50,228 nucleotides of DNA from Halopseudomonas yangmingensis. GTDB taxonomy: Bacteria; Pseudomonadota; Gammaproteobacteria; Pseudomonadales; Pseudomonadaceae. Of the stretch, positions 35,306 through 43,499 are shown in pieces. Position 1 is the stretch's first letter, and every line of letters starts with the position of its first letter. The DNA lies in assembly GCF_900114825.1 (NCBI RefSeq), contig NZ_FOUI01000018.1:1-50228 (forward strand), written 5' to 3'. The notes under the pieces are model-generated. The model had not been told where the DNA came from. It saw nothing but the letters and a program-made list of their open reading frames with translations, and searched no databases. Made by a program: the position numbers and the translations under genes.

Positions 35306-36709
35306 TCAGAAAGCGATCTGCTCGCCTTTTTCAGGAATGCTGGCCGGCCAGCCCAGGCGCTCGTGGATGGCCTCGGCCAGTATCTGGCTTTTTTCCAGCT
35401 CGCCATGCACCAGATAGATTTCCGGACACTTTTTGAAGTGACTTAGCCAGTCGATCAACTGGCCTTGACCGGCATGTGCGGACAGCCCACCAAGGGTATG
35501 CAGTTGCGCCTTGACCACCAGGCTCTGGTGAATCACCCGCACATTGCGGGCACCGTCTACCAGACGCCGCCCGAGGGTGCCCTTGGCCTGGAAGCCGGGG
35601 AAGATCACATGGCATTCCTCGCGCCACAGGTTGTGCTTGAAGTGGTGAACTATACGCCCGCCAGTGCACATGCCGCTGCCGGCAATGATGATGGCGCCGC
35701 TTTTGATACGGTTGATTGCCATTGACTCATCCGGGGTGGCGGTGCACTTGAGGATCGGCAGCCAGCTGGACAGCTTGCCCTTGCCGTTGCTTTCGATCAG
35801 TTCGCGGTCGTCGGCATCGAAACGGTGGTGGTAGCGGTCGTAGATGCGCGTCGCGGCAATCGCCATCGGGCTGTCGAGGAATACCGCCTGCTGCCTCAGC
35901 GAGCCTTCCTGATACAGCTTGCCGAGGAAATACAGCAGTTCCTGGGTGCGGCCTACGGCAAAGGAAGGAATCAGTACGTTGCCACCGTCCTTGAAGGCCT
36001 GTTGCAGCACCTCACGCAGCTCGTCGATGGTGGCTTCAAGGCCGCGGTGATCGCGGTCGCCATAGGTTGATTCCATTAGCACCAGATCGGCCTGTTCGAG
36101 GGTCGCCGGGTTGCGCATCAGCGGGGTGCAGGGGTTGCCCAGATCGCCGGAGAACACCAGACGCCGGGTCAGGTTGTGTTCCTCGTGGATCACCAGTTCG
36201 ACAATCGCCGAGCCAAGGATATGCCCGGCATCGTGGAAGGTGACTTCGATACCACGGGCGACCATGGTCGGCTGCTGGTAATCCAGTGGCTGGCACAGCT
36301 CCAGTGCGGCCTCTGTGTCCTTCATGGTGTACAGCGGGCTTACCTGGGCCTTGCCGGCGCGGCTGCGCCAGCGGTTTTCCCACTCGGCATCGCGTTCCTG
36401 CAGACCGGCGGCGTCACGCAGCATCAGTCCGAGCAGGTCGGCACTGTCTGGGGTCAGGTAGATCGGGCCGCTGTAGCCGGCCGCCACCAGGCGTGGCAGC
36501 AGACCGGAGTGGTCCAGATGGGCATGCGAGATAACCACGGCGTTAAGGCTGGCCGGATCGAACGGAAAAGGCTTGCGGTTGCTTTCCTCGTCATCGCGAA
36601 AGCCCTGATTCATGCCGCATTCGAGCAGCACCTTTTCACCGTTGGCTTCCAGCAGGTAGCAGGAGCCGGTCACCTGGCGGGTGGCGCCATGAAAGGTCAG
36701 TAAGGCCAT
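35306..36709 (-). CDS. MBL-fold / beta-CASP hydrolase
   Basis: 467 aa. N-terminal metallo-beta-lactamase domain with the metal motif HAHLDH (His62, His64, Asp66, His67), then a beta-CASP insert and the C-terminal RMMBL segment (SGMCTGGRIVHHFK, GLSAHAGQGQLIDWL). This is the bacterial branch related to CPSF-73 RNA processing nucleases. An RNA target is likely from family knowledge but untested. It ends convergent with recX (35-bp gap). Confidence 0.88.
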   Translation of the reverse strand: MALLTFHGATRQVTGSCYLLEANGEKVLLECGMNQGFRDDEESNRKPFPFDPASLNAVVISHAHLDHSGLLPRLVAAGYSGPIYLTPDSADLLGLMLRDAAGLQERDAEWENRWRSRAGKAQVSPLYTMKDTEAALELCQPLDYQQPTMVARGIEVTFHDAGHILGSAIVELVIHEEHNLTRRLVFSGDLGNPCTPLMRNPATLEQADLVLMESTYGDRDHRGLEATIDELREVLQQAFKDGGNVLIPSFAVGRTQELLYFLGKLYQEGSLRQQAVFLDSPMAIAATRIYDRYHHRFDADDRELIESNGKGKLSSWLPILKCTATPDESMAINRIKSGAIIIAGSGMCTGGRIVHHFKHNLWREECHVIFPGFQAKGTLGRRLVDGARNVRVIHQSLVVKAQLHTLGGLSAHAGQGQLIDWLSHFKKCPEIYLVHGELEKSQILAEAIHERLGWPASIPEKGEQIAF

Positions 36710-36790
36710 GGTCGGGAGTTCCTTGTGGCAAAGCCTGATTATGCTGGGCGTGCACCCTGCAGCCCTTGATCTGAATCATGCTGCTGCAGA

Positions 36791-37192
36791 TCAGAGGGTC
36801 TGGCAGTGTTCGGCAATAAAACTCTGGGTCAGTACCGGCTGGCGGTTGCCGGTGACCACAAAGTGATAGGTAAGCGTAGCGCCCATGTCGAGCAGTCTGC
36901 GCAGGCGCAGGTCGCTGCAAATGCTGGCCTGCAATTGACTGCGTACCAGCAGGGGGTCGGCCTGCAGGCGTGCGGCATAGTCGGGACGCGCGGACAGCAG
37001 GTTTACCAGTTCGTTACCTTGCGCGCTGTAGCCTTCGTCAGTCAGATCGTCGTTGATTGCCCTTGGGGTGTTTTCGCTGCTTTGTTCGGCAACCTGGCTC
37101 AGGGTTTCCTGCAGGCGAAGATCCCTCAGAGAGGTTGCGTGGGCGGTAAGACTCAAGCTGCTGATGATAAGGACAACAAGGGTTCGCATCAT
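36791..37192 (-). CDS. Small secreted protein (PA3611-like)
   Basis: 133 aa with a signal peptide (about residues 1-19, ending AHA). The mature part has SENTPRAINDDLTDEGYSAQG and two cysteines (in ICSDLRLRRLL and AEHCQTL) that could form a disulfide. Size, signal peptide and position a few genes past recX recall the P. aeruginosa PA3611 quorum-regulated secreted family; I place it there from memory with moderate trust. The function is unknown. Confidence 0.6.
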   Translation of the reverse strand: MMRTLVVLIISSLSLTAHATSLRDLRLQETLSQVAEQSSENTPRAINDDLTDEGYSAQGNELVNLLSARPDYAARLQADPLLVRSQLQASICSDLRLRRLLDMGATLTYHFVVTGNRQPVLTQSFIAEHCQTL

Positions 37193-37251
37193 GGTGGAAC
37201 GGATCTCGTGCAGTGGTAATGGTTCAGCCTGTGCGCGGTCTGTTCAAGCGT

Positions 37252-37356
37252 TTGCGGTAGGCATCTGCAGGTCAGACTGCATACAACATTCAAGGTTCAA
37301 CAGTGGCAGATGCAGCCCGGAATATGCAACACACCGGTGCAGGCTTGCGGTAGGCA
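37252..37356 (+). repeat. 12-bp direct repeat upstream of the RND operon
   Basis: TTGCGGTAGGCA occurs at 37252-37263 and again at 37345-37356. Between them GCATCTGC (37261-37268) and GCAGATGC (37306-37313) form an inverted pair. All lie in the 223-bp divergent intergenic region before the RND adaptor gene and may be regulator sites. Confidence 0.5.
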
Positions 37357-37380
37357 AAAGTGGTCGCAGCAGGCATGATA

Positions 37381-37399
37381 AAGTACGATAATCGTTCTC
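37381..37399 (+). promoter_or_regulatory. Fur-box-like sequence before the RND adaptor
   Basis: The stretch contains GATAATCGTTCTC and matches 13 of 19 positions of the Fur consensus. The right half is strong and the left half weak. It ends 16 bp before the ATG of the adaptor gene. Confidence 0.4.
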
Positions 37400-37415
37400 A
37401 AGTGGTTAATAGCTC

Positions 37416-38498
37416 ATGATTGCCAAGTCATTGTGTTACCCGTTGATCCTTTCTCTGGGTTTATTGCTACTGCCTGTGCAGGCTCAGGAACGTCTCGGGG
37501 TTATTGTCAGCACCCTGGAGTCCCGGGCACTGGATACCCGGGTGGAAGCCATTGGTACGCTTCAGGCCAATGAGACGGCAGTGGTTACCTCGATCATCAG
37601 CGATGTGATCAGCCGCATCCACTTTACCGACGGTCAACGGGTGGCTGCAGGTGACCTGTTGGTTGAACTAAATAGTCGAGAGCAGCAAGCACAGCTTGAA
37701 GAGGCGCGGATTGCATCAAGCGACGCCGAGCGGCAATTGCAGAGAGCCCGGCAATTGGTGGAAAACCGCTTTGTGTCTGATCAGGAGCTGGATGATCGCC
37801 AGCGCGAGGCGGAAATCGCCAGGGCTCGGCTCCGTGCGGCCGAAGCGCGACTGGCTGACCGGCAGATACGTGCCCCGTTTGACAGCGTTGTAGGACTGAG
37901 AGAAGTGAGTGTTGGCACCTTGCTGACACCCGGTATGGCAATTACCAGACTGCACGATGACAGCCGCATGAAACTGGACTTCAGTGTGCCCGAGGCGTTG
38001 CTGCATGCCATGCAGCCGGGCTTACAGATCGCTGCCGGGACGGCGGCATGGCCGGGTGAGCAATTTGCCGGCGAAATAAGCGTCGTGGATACTCGGGTTG
38101 AACAGCAGACCCGATCCGTTCGGGTACGGGCAATGCTCGATAACGCTGATGGCAGACTGCGTCCGGGAATGCTCATGTCGGTTCGCATTGCTACCCAGCC
38201 GCGCGAGGCATTGATGCTTCCCGAAGAAGCGCTGCTGCCGGTCGGGCGTCGCCAGTTCGTCATGCGTCTGCAGGCGGCTGAAACTGGCCTGGTGGTCGAG
38301 CGGGTTGAGGTGCATACAGGTATGCGCCTGCCGGGAGAGGTGGAAATTCTCGGCGGTTTGCAAGCGGGTGATCAGGTGGTAACGCACGGTGCCTTCCGTC
38401 TGCGACCGGGTCAGCCGGTATCCATCCTGCAAGAGTTGAAAGCAGGTGATTCACCGGCTGATGCCCTGAGCCGTGCCGGCAGGGAGACCGGCGAATGA
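37416..38498 (+). CDS. RND efflux periplasmic adaptor
   Basis: 360 aa with a signal peptide (about residues 1-24). Biotinyl-lipoyl halves flank a helical hairpin (about residues 80-150, SREQQAQLEEARIASSDAE). A beta-barrel domain (VRVRAMLDNADGRLRPGMLM) and a membrane-proximal end follow. It belongs to the MexH/AcrA-type HlyD family. It joins the RND pump, whose gene overlaps it by 4 bp, to an outer-membrane channel encoded elsewhere. There is no lipobox and no clear Shine-Dalgarno. Confidence 0.9.
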   Translation: MIAKSLCYPLILSLGLLLLPVQAQERLGVIVSTLESRALDTRVEAIGTLQANETAVVTSIISDVISRIHFTDGQRVAAGDLLVELNSREQQAQLEEARIASSDAERQLQRARQLVENRFVSDQELDDRQREAEIARARLRAAEARLADRQIRAPFDSVVGLREVSVGTLLTPGMAITRLHDDSRMKLDFSVPEALLHAMQPGLQIAAGTAAWPGEQFAGEISVVDTRVEQQTRSVRVRAMLDNADGRLRPGMLMSVRIATQPREALMLPEEALLPVGRRQFVMRLQAAETGLVVERVEVHTGMRLPGEVEILGGLQAGDQVVTHGAFRLRPGQPVSILQELKAGDSPADALSRAGRETGE

Positions 38499-41400
38499 TT
38501 CTTTCCGATGTGTCGGTTAAGCGACCGGTATTCGCTACCGTGCTGTCACTGTTGCTGGTGATCTTCGGGATAGTCTCATTCAGCATGCTGCCGCTGCGAG
38601 AGTACCCGGATATCGACCCGCCAGTTGTGTCGATTGACACCACCTACACCGGCGCGGCGGCGAGCGTGGTCGACTCGCGCATTACCCAGGTGCTGGAGGA
38701 GCGCATCGCCGGGGTCGAGGGCATCGAGTATATAGAGTCCATTAGTGAGGACGGGCGTTCACGGATTACCGTGCGTTTCTCCATTAACATGGATGTCAAC
38801 GAGGCGGCCAATGACATCCGTGACCGTGTGTCAGGCGTGGCGCGCTCGTTACCGGATGAGGCGGATCCGCCGCAGGTGCGCAAGATGGACGCCAACCAGG
38901 ATGTTATTGTCTGGTGGAACCTGACCAGCGACCGGATGACGCTCCCCGAACTCAGTGATTACGCCAACCGTTATCTGGTCGACCGTTTTTCCACCATCCC
39001 CGGGGTGGGCATGGTGCGTGTGGGTGGTGAGCAACCCTACGCCATGCGTGTGTGGCTGGACCGCGAGGCATTGGCAGCGCGCAACCTGACGGCGGCGGAC
39101 GTCGAACGGGCACTTGAAGAAGAGAATGTCGAGCTGCCGGCCGGCAGCATTGAATCGGCTACCCGTTTGTTCACTGCACGGGTAGCGCGAGCCTTCAACA
39201 CCCCGGAGGATTTTGCACAACTGGTCATTGCCCGTGGCGACGACTACCTGGTGCGTCTTGGTGACGTGGCGCGGGTCGAGCGTGGCACGGTAGAGGCGCG
39301 CAATCTGTTTCGTGGCAATGGCGTGCCGATGGTCGGTATCGGCCTTGAACGCCAGTCGACAGCCAATACCATTGATGTGGCGCGCGCTGCACGAGCGGTG
39401 GTGGATGACTTGAATGCCAGCCTGCCGGAAGGCATGCGTATCGAACCCAGCTATGACGGCTCGGTATTTATCGAAGGCGCAGTCAAGGAGGTATACAGCA
39501 CCCTGTTGATTGCCTTGGTGCTGGTCGTGCTGGCTATCTTCCTGTTTCTGGGCAGTCCACGAGCGATACTGATTCCGGCGGTGACCCTGCCGGTATCGGT
39601 GACTGCCACCTTCAGTGCGCTGTTGCTGTTCGGTTTTACCGTCAATCTGCTGACCCTGCTGGCGCTGGTGCTGGCCATCGGGCTGGTGGTGGACGATGCC
39701 ATTATCGTGCTGGAGAACATTCGTCGGCGTATTGACGAAGAAGGTGAGACACCGCTGGTGGCGGCCTTCTACGGTGCCCGTCAGGTTGGTTTTGCAGTGG
39801 TCTCGACCACCCTGGTACTGATCGCGGTATTTGTGCCCATTGCCTTCCTGCAAGGGGATGTTGGCCGGCTGTTTTCCGAGTTTGCGCTGACCATGGCGGC
39901 GGCGGTGGCCTTTTCCAGTTTTGTTGCACTGACCCTGTCTGCCATGCTCGCTTCCAAGGTGCTCAAGGCCCATGACGATGATCACTGGCTGAGTAACCTG
40001 GTCGAGCGCAGCCTGCGCGCAGCACGCAGCCGATATGCCTGTATTCTGCGTGCCACCTTGCGTTGGCGTTGGCCGATGCTCGGCGTGTTTGCCCTGTTGT
40101 TTGCCGGAACCCTGTGGCTGTTCCAGCAGCTTCCCAGCGAATTTACCCCGGCCGAGGATCGCGGCACCCTGTTTGTAATGGTCAACGGCCCCGAGGGCGC
40201 CAGCTACGATTACATGCTTGATTACATGGATGAAGTCGAGTCACGGATCATGCAACTGGTGGATGCCGGTGAAATCAGTCGTGTTCTGGTGCGCGCGCCG
40301 CGCGCCTTCGGTGCAGTAACCACCTACAACACAGGGTTTGTGATTGTGGTGCTGGAGGATTGGGGCAAGCGCCGCAACGGTTTTGAAATCATGCAGGATA
40401 TTCGCCTGCGCTTGGCCGACCTGCCTGGCGTGCGGGCTTTTCCGTTGATGCGTCAGGGCTTTGTCGGCAGCCGCTCGCAGCCTTTTCAGCTGGTTATTGG
40501 CGGTGCCGGCAGCTATGACGAGCTGGCTGAGTGGCGCGATATCCTGATGCAGAAGATCAACGAGAACAATCCCGGGCTGGTCAACCTTGACTCCGACTAC
40601 AAGGAAACCCAGCCACAGCTGGAAATCCATATCGATTACCAGCGCGCGGCCGATCTGGGTGTGAGCGTTCTGACCATCAGTCGTACCCTGGAAACCATGC
40701 TCGGCTCACGCCGGGTGACAACCTACCTGGATGATGGTGAAGAATACGACGTTATTGTCGAAGGGGAGCGGGAAGCCCAGAGAACCCTCAGCAGTCTGGA
40801 AAATATCCATGTGCGTTCGGGCGTCAGTGGCGAATTGATTCCGCTATCGAATCTGGTACGGCTGGAGGAATACGCCGGATCAACCAGCCTGAATCGCTAC
40901 AACCGTACCCGTGCCATCACCATCGAGGCTTCGGTGGCTGAAGGCGTGGCGTTGGGTACCGCGCTGGATCATGTCGAGCGGTTGGCGCGCGAGCATTTGC
41001 CCGAGCAACTGGTCATCGACTACAAGGGGCAGTCTCTCGATCTGCGCAATTCGGGCAGCTCCATGGCCTTCGTGTTTGCCCTTGGCTTGCTGGTGGTGTT
41101 TCTGGTGCTGGCGGCGCAGTTCGAGAGTTTCGTGCATCCGCTGGTGATCATGCTTGGCGTGCCGATGGCGATCGGCGGGGCCTTGCTCGGGCTGTGGCTG
41201 ACCGGCAACAGCCTGAATCTGTACAGCCAGATCGGACTGGTGATGCTGATCGGGCTGGCGGCGAAGAACGGTATTCTGATCGTCGAGTTTGCCAACCAGT
41301 TGCGAGATGCCGGCAAGCCCTTCGAAGAAGCGCTGATCGAGGCCAGCACCCTGCGCCTGCGGCCGATCCTGATGACCGGTGTGACCACCGTGGCCGGTGC

Positions 41401-41602
41401 ACTGCCGTTGGTCATGGCCTTTGGCCCGGGGGCCGAGACGCGGGCGGTGATCGGTATAGTGGTGATGTCCGGGGTGACGGTGTCGATGTTCCTCACGCTG
41501 ATCATCATCCCGCTGCTGTACAGCCTGCTGGCGCGCAATACCGGCTCGCCACATGCGGTCAGTCAGCGGCTGGAGCAGGAGTCGGGCGCCGGGCCGGGCT
41601 GA
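38495..41602 (+). CDS. RND multidrug efflux permease (HAE1 family)
   Basis: 1035 aa, full length for the family. Twelve membrane helices and two large periplasmic loops. TM4 holds the proton-relay Asp pair in IGLVVDDAIIVLENI. The C-terminal half has GLAAKNGILIVEFANQLRD (TM10 Lys). The start MILSDVSVKRPVFATVLSLL is typical of the MexF/TriC/VexH-like branch. Substrates cannot be read from the sequence. It overlaps the adaptor gene (ATGA). No outer-membrane factor gene follows. Confidence 0.93.
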   Translation: MILSDVSVKRPVFATVLSLLLVIFGIVSFSMLPLREYPDIDPPVVSIDTTYTGAAASVVDSRITQVLEERIAGVEGIEYIESISEDGRSRITVRFSINMDVNEAANDIRDRVSGVARSLPDEADPPQVRKMDANQDVIVWWNLTSDRMTLPELSDYANRYLVDRFSTIPGVGMVRVGGEQPYAMRVWLDREALAARNLTAADVERALEEENVELPAGSIESATRLFTARVARAFNTPEDFAQLVIARGDDYLVRLGDVARVERGTVEARNLFRGNGVPMVGIGLERQSTANTIDVARAARAVVDDLNASLPEGMRIEPSYDGSVFIEGAVKEVYSTLLIALVLVVLAIFLFLGSPRAILIPAVTLPVSVTATFSALLLFGFTVNLLTLLALVLAIGLVVDDAIIVLENIRRRIDEEGETPLVAAFYGARQVGFAVVSTTLVLIAVFVPIAFLQGDVGRLFSEFALTMAAAVAFSSFVALTLSAMLASKVLKAHDDDHWLSNLVERSLRAARSRYACILRATLRWRWPMLGVFALLFAGTLWLFQQLPSEFTPAEDRGTLFVMVNGPEGASYDYMLDYMDEVESRIMQLVDAGEISRVLVRAPRAFGAVTTYNTGFVIVVLEDWGKRRNGFEIMQDIRLRLADLPGVRAFPLMRQGFVGSRSQPFQLVIGGAGSYDELAEWRDILMQKINENNPGLVNLDSDYKETQPQLEIHIDYQRAADLGVSVLTISRTLETMLGSRRVTTYLDDGEEYDVIVEGEREAQRTLSSLENIHVRSGVSGELIPLSNLVRLEEYAGSTSLNRYNRTRAITIEASVAEGVALGTALDHVERLAREHLPEQLVIDYKGQSLDLRNSGSSMAFVFALGLLVVFLVLAAQFESFVHPLVIMLGVPMAIGGALLGLWLTGNSLNLYSQIGLVMLIGLAAKNGILIVEFANQLRDAGKPFEEALIEASTLRLRPILMTGVTTVAGALPLVMAFGPGAETRAVIGIVVMSGVTVSMFLTLIIIPLLYSLLARNTGSPHAVSQRLEQESGAGPG

Positions 41603-41660
41603 TTCCCGGAAACATCCGGAAAGCTTGCATTCATGGGGGTGATGATACGGGTGTTGCTGG

Positions 41661-41688
41661 AAAAGGATGCTGAAAGGCATCCTTTTTT
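41661..41688 (+). terminator. Terminator of the RND operon
   Basis: AAAAGGATGC-TGAAAG-GCATCC followed by six T residues, 58 bp after the pump stop codon. Confidence 0.92.
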
Positions 41689-41870
41689 GTTTCAACTATT
41701 TGTTTTTTATATGATTTATTTGATTTTCAAGAGTTCGCCAGGTCGCCGCGATAGCCTGTTTGTGGAGCATGCGCGCTGTCGCTGGCCGTTGCATAATGGC
41801 TGCGCTGGATGGGGTGCCTGGGTGCCGCGACAGCCACAACAACAATTCCAACAAGCCATGGAGTCATGCC

Positions 41871-43226
41871 ATGTCCCAACCTGAACTGCCCGGCTGGCGC
41901 TGGGGACCGTTCACCTGCCGGATACCCTTCTACCACACCCGCTTCCATTGGCAGGAAGCCTTGCAGGGATTCTTTGTGGCAGCTGCCACCGGCCTGGCCC
42001 TGGTGCCGATCATGACCTCGGCGTTTGCTCTGTCCTACGAGGAAGCTATTGCCATCTCGATGATCCACTCGATCCTGATCGGCTCGGCGTTGATCTTCTT
42101 TGGTGAGCCCTATGCCCCCGGCTGGGTAACGCCGGCCCTGCCGCTGGTGCTGAGTTTCGTGATTGGCGGGTATGACGATCCCGTCAGCCGCTTTCAGGCG
42201 ATGACGGCGCTATCTCTCAACTTTGCCGTGTTACTGATCGTGCTCGGGGTCACCGGGCTGGGCAAAAAATTCGTTATCTGGCTACCGGATACGCTGAAAG
42301 CCGGCATCATTCTGGGCGCAGCAATTGCTGCGGTGTACCGGGTGTTTGTCGGTGATGGCAGCACGCCCTCGATTATCTCGCACCAGCCGGTGAGCATCAT
42401 TCTGGCCTGCGCGGTGTGCCTGATCTTCTCGTTTTCCCTGCCGCTGCAAAAGCTGCGCGAAAAATACAAACTGGTGGCGCTGATTGCCGCGCTGGGCCTG
42501 TTGCCGGGCTTCTTTGTGGCGGCAGTGGTCGGCCCGATGGTCGGTGAGATCAGCTACAACATCGAGTGGGGCATCCTGCTACCGCCGGTGGCCGATGCCT
42601 TTGCCAAGGTCTCGCCCTTCGTGATTGGCTGGCCGAGCTGGGACATTTTCCTGAGTGCCATGCCACTGGCGATCATCACCTATGTGATCCTGTTCGGTGA
42701 CATGGTCACCGGCAACGAGGTGATCCGTGACGGTCTGCGTCATCGCCAGGATGAGCACATCGATATCAACCCGACCCGTACCCACCTGTCAGTCGGTATC
42801 CGTAATGGTCTGCTCGGGCTGTTCGCGCCCTTCTTCCCTACCCAGGGCGCCATGTGGACCGGTGTGCAGGTGATCATCGTGCAGCGCTGGGCCCAGGGCA
42901 AGCAGGCGATGGACAGTCTGCACAGCGGGCTGATCTCCTATTACCTGATGGGCATTCCGCTGCTGTTCTTCCTCAAGCCGCTGCTTACCGGCCTGCAACC
43001 GCTGTTGTATGTGGCACTGGCACTGACGCTGATGCTGACCGCTTTCGCCTGTGCCTATGTGGCACTATCGATACCGCGTAACAACACCTCGCGCGGCACG
43101 GTAGTGGTGATCGGCGCCGGTCTGGCGTTCTTTGATCCCTGGACCGGTCTGGCCCTGGGCGTACTGGCAACCCTGCTGATGGTCGGCTGGGACCGCAACC
43201 CGGACCCGATCCCGCACGAGGATTGA
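41871..43226 (+). CDS. Membrane permease of NCS2/SulP-like fold
   Basis: 451 aa from the ATG at 41871 (GGAG 7 bp upstream). An upstream in-frame start at 41760 has Arg/Asn-rich sequence unlike the family. About 11-13 hydrophobic segments; notable stretches are GFFVAAATGLALVPIMTSAF near the start and FFPTQGAMWTGVQVIIVQRW. It resembles xanthine/uracil-permease-like proteins of unknown substrate. It stands alone between the RND operon and the REP-like pair. Confidence 0.7.
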   Translation: MSQPELPGWRWGPFTCRIPFYHTRFHWQEALQGFFVAAATGLALVPIMTSAFALSYEEAIAISMIHSILIGSALIFFGEPYAPGWVTPALPLVLSFVIGGYDDPVSRFQAMTALSLNFAVLLIVLGVTGLGKKFVIWLPDTLKAGIILGAAIAAVYRVFVGDGSTPSIISHQPVSIILACAVCLIFSFSLPLQKLREKYKLVALIAALGLLPGFFVAAVVGPMVGEISYNIEWGILLPPVADAFAKVSPFVIGWPSWDIFLSAMPLAIITYVILFGDMVTGNEVIRDGLRHRQDEHIDINPTRTHLSVGIRNGLLGLFAPFFPTQGAMWTGVQVIIVQRWAQGKQAMDSLHSGLISYYLMGIPLLFFLKPLLTGLQPLLYVALALTLMLTAFACAYVALSIPRNNTSRGTVVVIGAGLAFFDPWTGLALGVLATLLMVGWDRNPDPIPHED

Positions 43227-43250
43227 CAGGCCAGTGGTGTGATAAAGGCG

Positions 43251-43289
43251 CGCATGGATGGCCACGGCGCTGCGCGCCTCGCCATGACG
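43251..43289 (-). repeat. REP-like palindromic element, copy 1
   Basis: A 39-bp unit read on the minus strand, starting CGTCATGGCGAG and ending ATCCATGCG, with ATGGC pairing GCCAT across the unit. It is inverted relative to copy 2 at 43341-43379. It lies in the 273-bp gap 43227-43499, which otherwise holds nothing I can identify. Confidence 0.7.
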
Positions 43290-43340
43290 GCGGGGTGAAA
43301 GCGGTAGTCGTGGGCACCCAGACCAGCTTCTATTGTTTTG

Positions 43341-43379
43341 CGTCATCACGAGCGGCGTAGCCGTGTGGTGATCCATGCG
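43341..43379 (+). repeat. REP-like palindromic element, copy 2
   Basis: A 39-bp unit starting CGTCATCACGAG and ending ATCCATGCG. ATCAC pairs with GTGAT and CGGC with GCCG, giving a hairpin with a GTA loop. Same length and ends as copy 1 in opposite orientation, with paired base changes in the stem. Confidence 0.7.
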
Positions 43380-43499
43380 GCATAGGAGTCGGCTCGGCGG
43401 CATGCACTGCAATTATGGCTGAGGGCTGTGCTTGACCAGCACGGCATGGCTCCCCACACTGCCGTTTCTGCAAGCCAATAGCCCCCGGACTCCACAAGC

